Assembly: GCA_030632885.1 (NCBI GenBank)
Contig: DAOVTW010000004.1
Location: 1-64,000 of the forward strand
Direction of reading: 5' to 3'
DNA length: 64,000 nucleotides
Origin: JAIOSM01 sp023143455
GTDB taxonomy: Bacteria > Desulfobacterota > Desulfobacteria > Desulfobacterales > Desulfobacteraceae
In this document: positions 24,537-33,800 of the stretch, in pieces
Layout: every line of letters begins with the position of its first letter
How positions within the stretch are numbered: the stretch's first letter is position 1
The notes under the pieces: generated by a model
Told to the model about the DNA's origin: nothing
The model's database searches: none
What the model saw: the letters and a program-made list of their open reading frames with translations, nothing else
Translations under genes and position numbers: made by a program

Positions 24537-26030
24537 TTGAGCAAAAAGAAACTCAACCCGGAAGAAAGAAGGTTTTTTAAAACTGTCTACCATGCAGCAT
24601 TTGCAAATCCATTCAGTATATTGAGGCAAAAACTTGACTTAAAGATTGCAGGCCTTTTCCCTTCAGCTTCACGCAGAGAAAGCACTGACAAATGTATACA
24701 AGAAATAGATTCAAGGATACAACGACTTGAAAGAGAAGGGGCAGCACATATTAGTTCTTTTTCAGGAAAAGATCAGACAATCATGAAGATTGTATTCCTT
24801 TTTGATATTTTCCATAAATTCAGAGATGATTTTGACCAGCTGATTCTCGATCAAATTAAAGCAGAAGATACTCCTGTCAAAGCTTTGTTTGCCAATGAAA
24901 CTATTTCCTTACTTTTAAAAAGAGGTTTTTCAGAAAAACGTGCAATTCATTATGTTGGCTTGTCATACCAGGTAAGACGAGCTTTCCATTTTATTTCACA
25001 CTCCCTTATTGGAACAACCACTTGTATGATTAAGTTCAAAAACCACCTCTGGAACAATATTTTCACTGATGACATAAATCTCTATGACAATTTTATGTGG
25101 AACAAGATGGAAGATTTCTCAACCCTGCTTCTTGGCGAAACCGGCACTGGTAAGGGCACTGCTGCAATGGCAATAGGAAAAAGTGGATTTATTCCTTACA
25201 ATCCCCAAAAACAATGTTTTGAAGAAAGCTTTATGCACGCCTTTAACTCTCTCAACCTTTCACAATTTCCAGAAAGCTTACTGGAGTCAGAACTTTTTGG
25301 ACATACAAAAGGAGCCTTTACCGGAGCTGTGGATAATCACCAAGGCGTTTTTGACAGATGCAGCCCCCATGGCTCAATATTTTTAGATGAAATTGGCGAG
25401 ATTCCAAATCATGTACAAATAAAACTCTTACAAGTATTACAAGAAAGGATCTTCACACCGGTTGGAAGCCATGAAAAATGCCGATTCCAGGGAAGAGTTA
25501 TTGCTGCAACCAACAAATCAGTAAAAGGTATACTTGGCGGTAAAGTATTCAGAGATGACTTCTACTATCGATTATGCTCAGACATTATTGAAGCCCCACC
25601 TTTAAGGGAAAGAGTAAAGGAAGATTCTTCAGAGCTTGACACGCTACTTGAATTCACTGTGAAACGTATGACAGGCTATAAATCTCAGCACCTTATCGAT
25701 AGAGTTAAAAGAGTTATCAATAAACATCTAGGGAAAGATTATAAGTGGCCTGGCAATGTAAGGGAACTTGAACAATGTGTGAGAAGTGTGGTTTTAAGGC
25801 GCAGCTATAAAGGCGAAGCATTGAATTGGAATCCACCTGCTAATATTACAGAGCAACTTGTAGCAGGCATACAAAATAAAAACATTGATATTCCTTCACT
25901 AATTTCAGGTTATTGCACCATGCTTTATGAACATTTAGGGACATATGAGAAAGTTGCAAAGGAAACTGGCTTAGACAGAAGAACAATTAAAAAGCATATA
26001 GACAATCAATTTCATACAAAAATAAATTAA
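24537..26030 (+). CDS. Sigma-54-dependent transcriptional activator
   Basis: This 497-residue enhancer-binding protein has an N-terminal region of about 190 residues with no recognised sensor (no receiver aspartate, no obvious PAS or GAF). A central AAA+ domain follows with Walker A GETGTGKG, the sigma-54 contact loop GAFTGA, and the Walker B region GSIFLDEIGEI. The C-terminal Fis-like helix-turn-helix is GTYEKVAKETGLDRRTIKKH. The start is TTG, with AAGGA nine bases upstream; ATGs further up are in another frame. It is divergent from the megasynthase and is its most likely regulator. Confidence 0.88.
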   Translation: MSKKKLNPEERRFFKTVYHAAFANPFSILRQKLDLKIAGLFPSASRRESTDKCIQEIDSRIQRLEREGAAHISSFSGKDQTIMKIVFLFDIFHKFRDDFDQLILDQIKAEDTPVKALFANETISLLLKRGFSEKRAIHYVGLSYQVRRAFHFISHSLIGTTTCMIKFKNHLWNNIFTDDINLYDNFMWNKMEDFSTLLLGETGTGKGTAAMAIGKSGFIPYNPQKQCFEESFMHAFNSLNLSQFPESLLESELFGHTKGAFTGAVDNHQGVFDRCSPHGSIFLDEIGEIPNHVQIKLLQVLQERIFTPVGSHEKCRFQGRVIAATNKSVKGILGGKVFRDDFYYRLCSDIIEAPPLRERVKEDSSELDTLLEFTVKRMTGYKSQHLIDRVKRVINKHLGKDYKWPGNVRELEQCVRSVVLRRSYKGEALNWNPPANITEQLVAGIQNKNIDIPSLISGYCTMLYEHLGTYEKVAKETGLDRRTIKKHIDNQFHTKIN

Positions 26031-26054
26031 GTCACATAATCAGAGGATTTAATA

Positions 26055-26852
26055 ATGAACAAAACATCCAACCAATTGCCCAAAAAATCATTGGGGTTTT
26101 TCCCAACTCCTTTAACAGAGCTAAAGCGATTTTCTGACCATCTTAAGGGACCGCGAATTTTTATAAAAAGAGACGACCTTACAGGTCTTGCTTTTGGTGG
26201 TAATAAAACCCGAAAGTTAGAATTTTTAATTGCAGACGCGCTAAGCCTTGAGTGTGATACATTAATCACTGCCGGAGCAGCACAATCAAACCATTGCCGG
26301 CAAACTGCGGCAGCAGGATTTATAGAAGCAATAAAAGAGCTTCAAATACAAGTTGACGATTTGGATACTAAAATTTCGCATATTGTTTTTCCTACAAGTT
26401 CAGGCGGCACTCATTCTGGCATGATGATTGGAAATTCTATCTTTGCTCAAAATAAATTTAAGCTTATAGGAATTGGAATTGACAAAGGAGAAGCAGGCGA
26501 CCTACCCCTTGATGAACATGTCCTCAACCTTGCAAATTCAACTTGCGAAAAACTTAATTTAGATGTGAAATATACATTAAAAGATGTTATGATAAGAAAT
26601 GAGTATTTAGGTGATGGTTATGGCATTGTAGGTGATTTAGAACGCAGGGCAATAAGACTCCTGGCTGAAACAGAAGGGATTCTTGTTGATCCTGTTTACA
26701 CAGGTCGTGCGCTTGGAGGAATGATCAATATGATTGAAAAGAAAGAACTTTCTTTGGATGATATCGTTCTTTTCTGGCACACTGGTGGCAGCCCTGCATT
26801 GTTTCTATATTCAGAGGAAATCACACAAAAGTGCACAGGAGAAAGCTTGTGA
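26055..26852 (+). CDS. D-cysteine desulfhydrase/ACC deaminase family, internally deleted
   Basis: This PLP enzyme of the DcyD/ACC-deaminase group would break D-cysteine to pyruvate, sulfide and ammonia. The PLP lysine is in FGGNKTRKLEF and the substrate motif AGAAQSNHCRQTAAA follows. The C-terminal motifs SSGGTHSGMMIG, DPVYTGRALGGM and WHTGGSPALF are present. The protein is only 265 residues against about 330 for the family. About 75 residues between QTAAA and the helix GFIEAIKELQ, including the GGSN(A/P)LGA segment, are missing without loss of frame. The product may be inactive. The next gene overlaps its stop by four bases. Confidence 0.8.
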   Translation: MNKTSNQLPKKSLGFFPTPLTELKRFSDHLKGPRIFIKRDDLTGLAFGGNKTRKLEFLIADALSLECDTLITAGAAQSNHCRQTAAAGFIEAIKELQIQVDDLDTKISHIVFPTSSGGTHSGMMIGNSIFAQNKFKLIGIGIDKGEAGDLPLDEHVLNLANSTCEKLNLDVKYTLKDVMIRNEYLGDGYGIVGDLERRAIRLLAETEGILVDPVYTGRALGGMINMIEKKELSLDDIVLFWHTGGSPALFLYSEEITQKCTGESL

Positions 26853-27799
26853 CAAAACCAAATATAAGGAAAATATACTGGTCATTACTTGGCATCATGT
26901 TAGCGACAACCTTATTTTTTTCTGCCGAGTTTGAAATCCCTGTGCTTGATAAAAAAGCTAATACTTATTTTACAGAATCAATAAGTAAAGCAGGTCTTGC
27001 ATATGCAACATGCCGAATCATCAATGCCTCAATTTCTATAATACAAAATTCAGAAATTGATCTAACACCTGCTGGTATTGGAGTGTCCTTAGCTATAGGG
27101 CAAGTCCTGGATCCGATTGATGATATGACAGAACGGTTGTCAGATGTTCTTGTAACTGCAATTGTTTCCCTTGGGATTCAAAAACTTGCCTATGAAATAA
27201 GTATCAAAGTTGCACCGCCGGTACTTTCAATACTTCTATTTATTCTATCCTTATTAATATGGTTCAAAAATAAAAAAATAGAATCCTTTCAAAAAACTAT
27301 TATTAAAATCATTTTCATTGTAATGATTGCACGGCTTTGTCTACCGATTTCTTCTGTTGCAAATGATTTTCTTTATAAGCATTTTTTTGAAATTCAAATA
27401 TCAGAGGCAAAAGAAAAGCTTTCTCTATCTACTTATGAACTTGATGAACTTAAAACATTTTCTTTGCCTGAAATTGATGGTGTTTTAGGAACAATCAAAA
27501 ACAGCTCTTCATTACTTATAGAAAAAGCGAGCGCTTTCAAAAATGCTCTCATGAGTGTCATCAGCAATGCAGGAAAAATAATTAGTAGCCTTGTAGAACT
27601 CACAACACTTTATGTTGGAATTTTTTTCATTCAGGTACTATTTTTGCCTTTAATAATATTCTTCCTGTTAATAAAAATAACAAACTCTCTTTTTAATGCA
27701 GAGATCCCTATGATATTACGGCACACTCACACCAAAAAACAAAAAAAAACCATTTCAATTGACTCAAAAGGATTGACAAATGACCATAAGACTTCCTGA
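26849..27799 (+). CDS. Uncharacterised membrane protein
   Basis: The start is the GTG of a GTGA overlap with the preceding stop, with AGGAG eight bases upstream. The 316-residue product has an N-terminal hydrophobic segment (YWSLLGIMLATTLFFSAEF, possibly a signal anchor), a membrane pair near residues 120-165, a soluble stretch rich in Glu/Lys/Ser of about 80 residues, and a C-terminal membrane helix (YVGIFFIQVLFLPLIIFFLL) followed by a basic tail. No family is recognised. Tight overlap suggests co-translation with the desulfhydrase-like gene. Confidence 0.7.
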   Translation: MTKPNIRKIYWSLLGIMLATTLFFSAEFEIPVLDKKANTYFTESISKAGLAYATCRIINASISIIQNSEIDLTPAGIGVSLAIGQVLDPIDDMTERLSDVLVTAIVSLGIQKLAYEISIKVAPPVLSILLFILSLLIWFKNKKIESFQKTIIKIIFIVMIARLCLPISSVANDFLYKHFFEIQISEAKEKLSLSTYELDELKTFSLPEIDGVLGTIKNSSSLLIEKASAFKNALMSVISNAGKIISSLVELTTLYVGIFFIQVLFLPLIIFFLLIKITNSLFNAEIPMILRHTHTKKQKKTISIDSKGLTNDHKTS

Positions 27800-27860
27800 A
27801 AAGACAATCCTTGATAGAATCTTAAAATTCTTTAATAAAGAAAGAAATATTGAAATTTGA

Positions 27861-28040
27861 TTAAGAAATCGGCATAATAAAATATCATCATGGCACTCTG
27901 AAAAAAGAAATGTATATGAAGATTTAAAAAAACCTTTTGGTAATGACTTACATTTCATTGATGCTATAGCAATAATGACAGATACAGATAATAGTCGCGG
28001 GAAGATAAAATCATACTATGGCAATATATTTTTCTCATAA
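27861..28040 (+). pseudogene. Remnant of a DUF3047 gene (C-terminal part)
   Basis: In the 353-base gap before the DUF554 gene, one frame reads SEKRNVYEDLKKPFG and then AIAIMTDTDNSRGKIKSYYG before a TAA. This resembles the C-terminal motifs of DUF3047 proteins (RN(V/I)YEDY...FG, IAIMTDTDN, YYGDI). The N-terminal two-thirds are missing. The frame upstream is open from 27780 but is interrupted by a TGA at 27858-27860, and the preceding residues do not resemble the family. The rest of the gap shows nothing recognisable. Confidence 0.5.
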
Positions 28041-28152
28041 GAGTAAATTGGTTCTTTAATAGTAATCCCAAAAAATAAAAAGGCTATCCAAACAAACATA
28101 GATGATGTATAAAATTAAGTTTTTGAACAATATGAATTAGAAGGAGTATGTC

Positions 28153-28839
28153 TTGTTAGGTACTTTTGTAAATATTGCAGCTATTATTGCCGGAAGCCTT
28201 GTTGGGCTTGTTTTTAAAGGCCGCATATCTGATAAATACAACAAAACAATTATGCAGGCTCTAAGCCTTGGAGTTATCCTCATTGGCCTTAAAAGTGCTT
28301 TTAAATGTAATGACTTTATTCTTATAATCATCTCCCTTGCCCTTGGCAGCCTTATTGGCGAACTCTGTAAAATTGAATGCAGATTAGAGAATACAGGTAA
28401 CTGGCTTGAAAAAAAAATCTCAAAAAAAAGCGGTAGCTTTGCAGTTGGATTTGTAACAGCATCTTTACTATTTTGTGTTGGAGCGATGGCAATTGTTGGC
28501 TCCTTAGAAAGCGGACTTACAGGCAATCATGACACACTTTTTGCAAAGTCAACCCTTGATGGCATTGCAGCTATAATTTTTTCGTCCACCATGGGAGTAG
28601 GAGTTTTATTTTCTTCAATTTCAGTGCTTTTATACCAGGGGACAATCACGCTTACCGCTGTGTATATAAAGCCTTTTCTGGTTCCCGAGGTCATAGTACA
28701 GATGTCATCTGTTGGCGGACTTTTGATTGTTGGTATCGGCATAAACATGCTCGGAGAAAATAAAATAAAAGTCGGCAATATGCTACCTGCTGTTTTTATC
28801 CCCCTGTTTTATTATATTGGTATGCAGATTATTCTTTAA
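28153..28839 (+). CDS. DUF554 family membrane protein
   Basis: This 228-residue integral membrane protein has about six to seven helices. The N-terminus (LGTFVNIAAIIAGSLVGLVF) and the repeated Gly-rich helices (VIVQMSSVGGLLIVGIGIN) match DUF554, sometimes proposed as a transporter. The start is TTG with AAGGAG upstream; the nearer ATG at 28148 is out of frame. No function is established. Confidence 0.85.
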   Translation: MLGTFVNIAAIIAGSLVGLVFKGRISDKYNKTIMQALSLGVILIGLKSAFKCNDFILIIISLALGSLIGELCKIECRLENTGNWLEKKISKKSGSFAVGFVTASLLFCVGAMAIVGSLESGLTGNHDTLFAKSTLDGIAAIIFSSTMGVGVLFSSISVLLYQGTITLTAVYIKPFLVPEVIVQMSSVGGLLIVGIGINMLGENKIKVGNMLPAVFIPLFYYIGMQIIL

Positions 28840-28848
28840 AAAAACATA

Positions 28849-29982
28849 TCAAACATTAACAAACCATTTCACAGGGCGCCGCAAGGATACCGGATTTGGA
28901 TATTTATCAACATAACCCACCCGTAGCATAAACTGTGGAATTGTTTCTGGTCTGTGGTTTGACTTGATATTAGCCTGGCCTTGTTTTTCTTCAAGGGTTT
29001 GGGTCATGGGATGAATGGCAATATTTCTTTCTCTTGCAATAAGTGCCATCCGCTGAAATCGCCGACCAGTATCAATCAAATCTAAAGCTTTATTACCAGG
29101 GCTTGTAATCACAAGCCAGCCTGCACCCTGTCCTGCCTGTTCGATAGTCTTTTCAATCCCTTTTTGTCTGAAGCCATCGCTAATAACATCTTTTTTATTC
29201 ATGAAATTACTTACATACCAGCCAGCAATCCCACTAATCTCCATACTCTGGGCAGTAATGCCATCCCGATATTTTTCAATGTCAGCACTTTTAAACCTAA
29301 TCCATTGTGATAATTCTTCCTGGGCTTTATCATTTTCTGCCTGGATTTTAAAATTATCAATTGCTTCCTTTTCCATAAAAATAGCATGCTTACCACCTTT
29401 TGGAAAATAATGAAGCCTTGAACCCACCTCGTCCTCAAACGCCTTTATATCTGTTTTGTTAAGTTCTTTTGACAACATATTGCTTCTCAAAGTACGGCGC
29501 AGGGCAATCCTTTGCAAAGGATATTTTTGCGGTGTAGCTTTTTCAAGAGTAACTTTTGCAACTTGTTTGTCAAAAGAACTTTTTGCAAGAATAGTGATAT
29601 GGGCATTAAAACCAAATACTTTTGCCGCGATCACAAGATTCTCAATAAACGCCCCAATAGAAAGCATTACTTCACGGTTGCTGGAATCAACAATAAAAAG
29701 TCTTCGTTCTATATCAGACTCAATAATCCATTCAGTCTCATTCAAAATTCTTACTGACCACGGCTGGCTATTATGACCGCTTGGGGCAAGAGATGCATAA
29801 TATAAAATATTATATGTTTCCTGATTCAAATGCCCAATACGATCTGATTGATCAGATTGATAGATTGGAAGATGCATAAGCTTTTCCCGTAAATTATTTT
29901 TGCATGAATATAAAAATGAGCCGGTGCCCAAGACCAAAGTTCCTGCTGCCACTCCTTTTGTAATAAACTCTCTTCTGTCCAT
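28849..29982 (-). CDS. Acg-type nitroreductase, Tat-exported
   Basis: This flavin-binding nitroreductase-fold protein is of the Acg family. The N-terminus MDRREFITKGVAAGTLVLG is a twin-arginine-type signal, followed by LYSC, a possible lipobox. Later motifs SLAPSGHNSQPWSVRI and GAGWLVITSPG fit the fold. The 377-residue length is usual for this group. The upstream TetR gene and an operator-like palindrome just before the start indicate repression by that regulator. The substrate is unknown. Confidence 0.8.
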   Translation of the reverse strand: MDRREFITKGVAAGTLVLGTGSFLYSCKNNLREKLMHLPIYQSDQSDRIGHLNQETYNILYYASLAPSGHNSQPWSVRILNETEWIIESDIERRLFIVDSSNREVMLSIGAFIENLVIAAKVFGFNAHITILAKSSFDKQVAKVTLEKATPQKYPLQRIALRRTLRSNMLSKELNKTDIKAFEDEVGSRLHYFPKGGKHAIFMEKEAIDNFKIQAENDKAQEELSQWIRFKSADIEKYRDGITAQSMEISGIAGWYVSNFMNKKDVISDGFRQKGIEKTIEQAGQGAGWLVITSPGNKALDLIDTGRRFQRMALIARERNIAIHPMTQTLEEKQGQANIKSNHRPETIPQFMLRVGYVDKYPNPVSLRRPVKWFVNV

Positions 29983-30015
29983 AATTTATCTCCCTTTCCT
30001 CTTATTGTTACTCTT

Positions 30016-30031
30016 GTCACCAAATGGTGAC
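30016..30031. promoter_or_regulatory. TetR operator candidate before the nitroreductase
   Basis: GTCACCAAATGGTGAC has 6-bp inverted arms around four bases, 34 bases before the nitroreductase start. The same half-sites (TCACC-N4-GGTGA) occur upstream of the tetR gene at 30724-30737, so both genes are probably controlled by this TetR protein. Confidence 0.6.
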
Positions 30032-30061
30032 CATTTTAAACAAAAAAAATCCTTCTATTTT

Positions 30062-30697
30062 TTATTCATTTTCCCCTACCACCCCATGGATGATTACCTT
30101 TATGGCATTTTCTAAGCGTTGCCATCCATGATCGGATGATAAATCAAGCCCACCATACAAATCAATATTTCTTGATCTTAAAACCAGGTAACTAATGGCA
30201 GCGCCGATTAATGACACCACTGCCTGCAGATCCTGTTCATTATTTTTGGTTAATAAAAACATCTGGAAAAATTCCATCATGCTGTCTTCTCTTATGGCTT
30301 CCAGCTCTGCAGTAAGCTCGTTTCTCTCGCTCATTTCCCAGATCATTATTTCACATGTAACAGGTCTTTTTTTTAATGCCTTGATAAAGTTGTGACCCAG
30401 CGCAGAAAGTTTTTCTGACAATGAACATTCTACAAATTGATGCAAATCTCCTCCGGCAAGCTCCAGGGCGGATGGCCAAAAGTTTCCTTCTTTTCCATAT
30501 GCAGAAATCAATCCGGGAAGCCCATCAAAATACCTATAGATCAATACCTTATCCACACCTGCTTCTCTAGCAATTGCATTAACACCCAGACCTTTGAATC
30601 CCTTTTTAGCTAAAAGGCTGCCTACAGCACTGATCAAGCGTTTGTGTGTAATATGTTTATTCCTGATTTTTATAGTTTTATTCTCCACAATAATCAT
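30062..30697 (-). CDS. TetR-family regulator
   Basis: This 211-residue protein has the N-terminal TetR helix-turn-helix (GFKGLGVNAIAREAGVDKVLIYRYF, in two motifs, residues about 34-58) and an all-helical ligand domain. It lies just upstream of the Acg-type nitroreductase on the same strand. Paired palindromes flank it, suggesting autoregulation and control of the downstream gene. The inducer is unknown. Confidence 0.88.
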   Translation of the reverse strand: MIIVENKTIKIRNKHITHKRLISAVGSLLAKKGFKGLGVNAIAREAGVDKVLIYRYFDGLPGLISAYGKEGNFWPSALELAGGDLHQFVECSLSEKLSALGHNFIKALKKRPVTCEIMIWEMSERNELTAELEAIREDSMMEFFQMFLLTKNNEQDLQAVVSLIGAAISYLVLRSRNIDLYGGLDLSSDHGWQRLENAIKVIIHGVVGENE

Positions 30698-30721
30698 TTT
30701 GGCAACTCATAAAACCCCTTA

Positions 30722-30739
30722 TATCACCGAGCGGTGACA
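30722..30739. promoter_or_regulatory. TetR operator candidate before tetR
   Basis: TATCACCGAGCGGTGACA contains TCACC and GGTGA arms around GAGC, 25 bases upstream of the tetR start. It shares its half-sites with 30016-30031. Confidence 0.6.
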
Positions 30740-30882
30740 AAATCAAGTATTAATTACCATTTTTCAGTTATCAAAAAAGTATACAAAAATCTACATTAAT
30801 GGTAGTGTAGTAAAATACAAAAAATAATTTTTTATCCCGCAAAAAAATAATTCTGAAGTTGTTAACATACTAAAGCTAAGGA

Positions 30883-33800
30883 ATGGATGAAAAGATGAAA
30901 TTCGCTGGAAAAAAATCGCAAGACTTAAAGTCTCTGCAACAAAAAATTAGAGAGATGAATAACCTTGTCCAAATCAGGGGAAAACAAATTCGCATTCTTG
31001 GAAAAGACAGCCAGACGTTATCAGCAATTTTTAACCACACTGAAGTTGGTTTTTTAATCATAGGGCATGAATTAAAAATAAAATGGAATAACAACATAGT
31101 AAAAATATGGGTGGAAAAAGAGGGGATAGATGATATTACTAATATCGGATACAAAGAACTGCTTAACAGCTTTGGTCAAATACTTCCTGATCCTGGTCCT
31201 GTAGAACAGGTTTTTGAGACGTGTGGCGTAGTAAATTATAACTTTCGTATGGGCTCAGGTATTAATAAAACTAATATTTATATGACTGCTATGCCAATAC
31301 AGTCACCAGACGGTAAAGTGATAGAAGTATTGGTCATGCTGCGAGATTTGACTGATTTTGAAACACTGCATAACTCCCAACAAGAACTTGAACAAAGCGA
31401 AAAACTTACAAAAACCCTTTTTAGAATTTCCAATGCTGTAAATACCACAGACAATCTGGATGACCTTTTCGAATCAATCCACGAAGTTTTAGCAAATATC
31501 ATTGATGTAACAAATTTTGCAATAGGTATTTATGATAGCAATAAAGACATTATATCTTACCCTTATTATGTTGACGAAACCAATGATGTGTATCATGCAA
31601 TAAAGGATGTAAGCACCTCAGGTATTTTGGCAGCTGAAGTTATCAATCTGAAAAAACCGCTTTTTCTCTCTAAATCCGATATTATTAAAAGAAAAAAGAA
31701 AGCAGGACGAAAATCAATTGAATCAAACCCAGCACAATGGTTGGGTGTGCCTCTTATAATTAAAAAAAAAGCTGTTGGTGTTATTGTTGTTCAAAGCTAC
31801 TCTAACCCTGAGCTCTATAGCCAGAAAGATGCCGAAATACTTCTGGCTGTTTCGGATCAAATTGCTTTTGCTGTTGACAGAAAACGCTCTGAAGAAGCTC
31901 TTGCAAAAAGCAGAGAACAAATAAAAAACATATCAAATCAGACAGACCAATTCAGTTTAACTGCAGCATCAATGATTTCTGCAAATAACCCAAAGGATAT
32001 TTTTAATAAAATAAGTCGGGCAATTGTTAAATTCTCAAATTATAAAAGGGTAGTTATAACCTATTTGACAGATGAATCGCCATACCATGAAATCCTTGCC
32101 TATGACGGCCTTAAGGAAGAAAATATTGAAAAATATAGGCAGGTTATTATACGACCCGGATTTTTCGATAATTTCTTTAAAAATGGAACTGGCATTGGGC
32201 AATTTTCTGTTTTTATTCAATCCTTTGAACTAAAAAAAGTTTATAATGACAAGTTAGTAATAAAAAGCAATAAAAAGATACCAGATTTACCTTCAGATTC
32301 ATGGCGCCTGGATGATATGCTTTTTGTTAGAATGCAGGATGTCTCTGGTAATCTTATTGGATTTATATCTGTTGATGATCCTAAATCCATGAGAAGACCT
32401 ACAGATGAAACAGTACGACCCCTTGAAATATTTTCAAGCCTAGTTTCACAAATCATTATCAACACCAAATCCCAGGAAGAATTGAAAATTGCAAAAGATG
32501 CTGCGGAAGCAAGCGCTAAATCGAAAAGTAAATTTCTGGCAAATATGAGCCACGAAATACGAACTCCTATGAATGCAATCATGGGACTTACCGAACTTAC
32601 ATTAAAAACCGATCTTGATTTAAGGCAAAAGGATTATCTGAATAAAATAAAATCTTCAAGCACATCTCTTATAGGAATAATTAATGACATCCTTGATTTT
32701 TCTAAAATTGATGCCGGAAAAATGGATATCGAAGAAATTGATTTCAGACTTGGTGACGTTATGGATGGATTGTCTGACATGTTTTCCAACAAGACAGCTG
32801 AAAAAAACATCGAATTTGTTATATCAATAGCAAATGATATCCCATTAAACCTTATTGGTGACCCTTTAAGGTTAAGGCAAGCCCTTATAAACCTTACCGG
32901 GAATGCAGTAAAATTTACCAAAAAAGGAGAAGTCATTGTAAGTGTTTCAAATATAAAATGTGAAGGTGAGTATATTAAACTTCGGTTTTCTATTAAAGAT
33001 ACTGGTATAGGCATCCCGAAAGAGAGGTTAGGTAAGCTGTTTGACTCTTTTGTGCAAGCCGATGGCTCAACAACACGAAAATACGGTGGAACTGGTCTCG
33101 GCCTTTCCATTTCTAAAAAATTGATTGAGCTCATGGGTGGCGGCATCAATGTTAAAAGTAAAGCAGGCAAAGGTACCGAGTTTAGTTTTCATATTACTTT
33201 TAAGAAAAAAAATGAAAAAACTATAAAGAGTATCAACTTAGACACCGGATTAAAGGGTTTAAAAGTCCTTGTTGTCGATGATAATAAAACGGCAAGAGAT
33301 ATAATGGATGAAACATTATCATCTTTTCGCTTTAATGTTGAAACTATTGATTCAGGGGAGAAGGCGATTTTAAATCTGGTAAAAGCAGATAAAGCTGGTG
33401 CCCCATATAAATTAGTGATTCTTGACCTGATAATGCCGGAAATCGATGGTATTGAAACAGCAAAGCGTATTCGAAAAAATTATAATGCCTTTGATGTTCC
33501 CATTATTATGATGACTGGTTTTGGCAGGGAAGATACTATGCGACAAGCTAAAAAAGCAAAAGTAAACGCTTTTTTAATGAAGCCTGTAAAACAATCAATT
33601 CTCTTAGATACAATCATGGATATTTTTGGGAAGAAGCCAGACGCTCATATATCTGAAGCTATAGAAACCAAAGATACATCAACTGAGCTTGCAGAACTAA
33701 ATGGTCTTAATGTACTGCTTACAGAAGATAATAACATAAACCAGCTAGTGGCAAGTAGAATCCTTGAAGAGGTTGGCGTCAAGGTTAGCATTGCTTCAAC

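Noticed and set aside
27780..28040. In-frame TGA at 27858-27860 as a third selenocysteine
   Set aside because: The upstream residues do not match the DUF3047 family, most of the domain is missing, and no hairpin at SECIS distance was seen, so this is a pseudogene.
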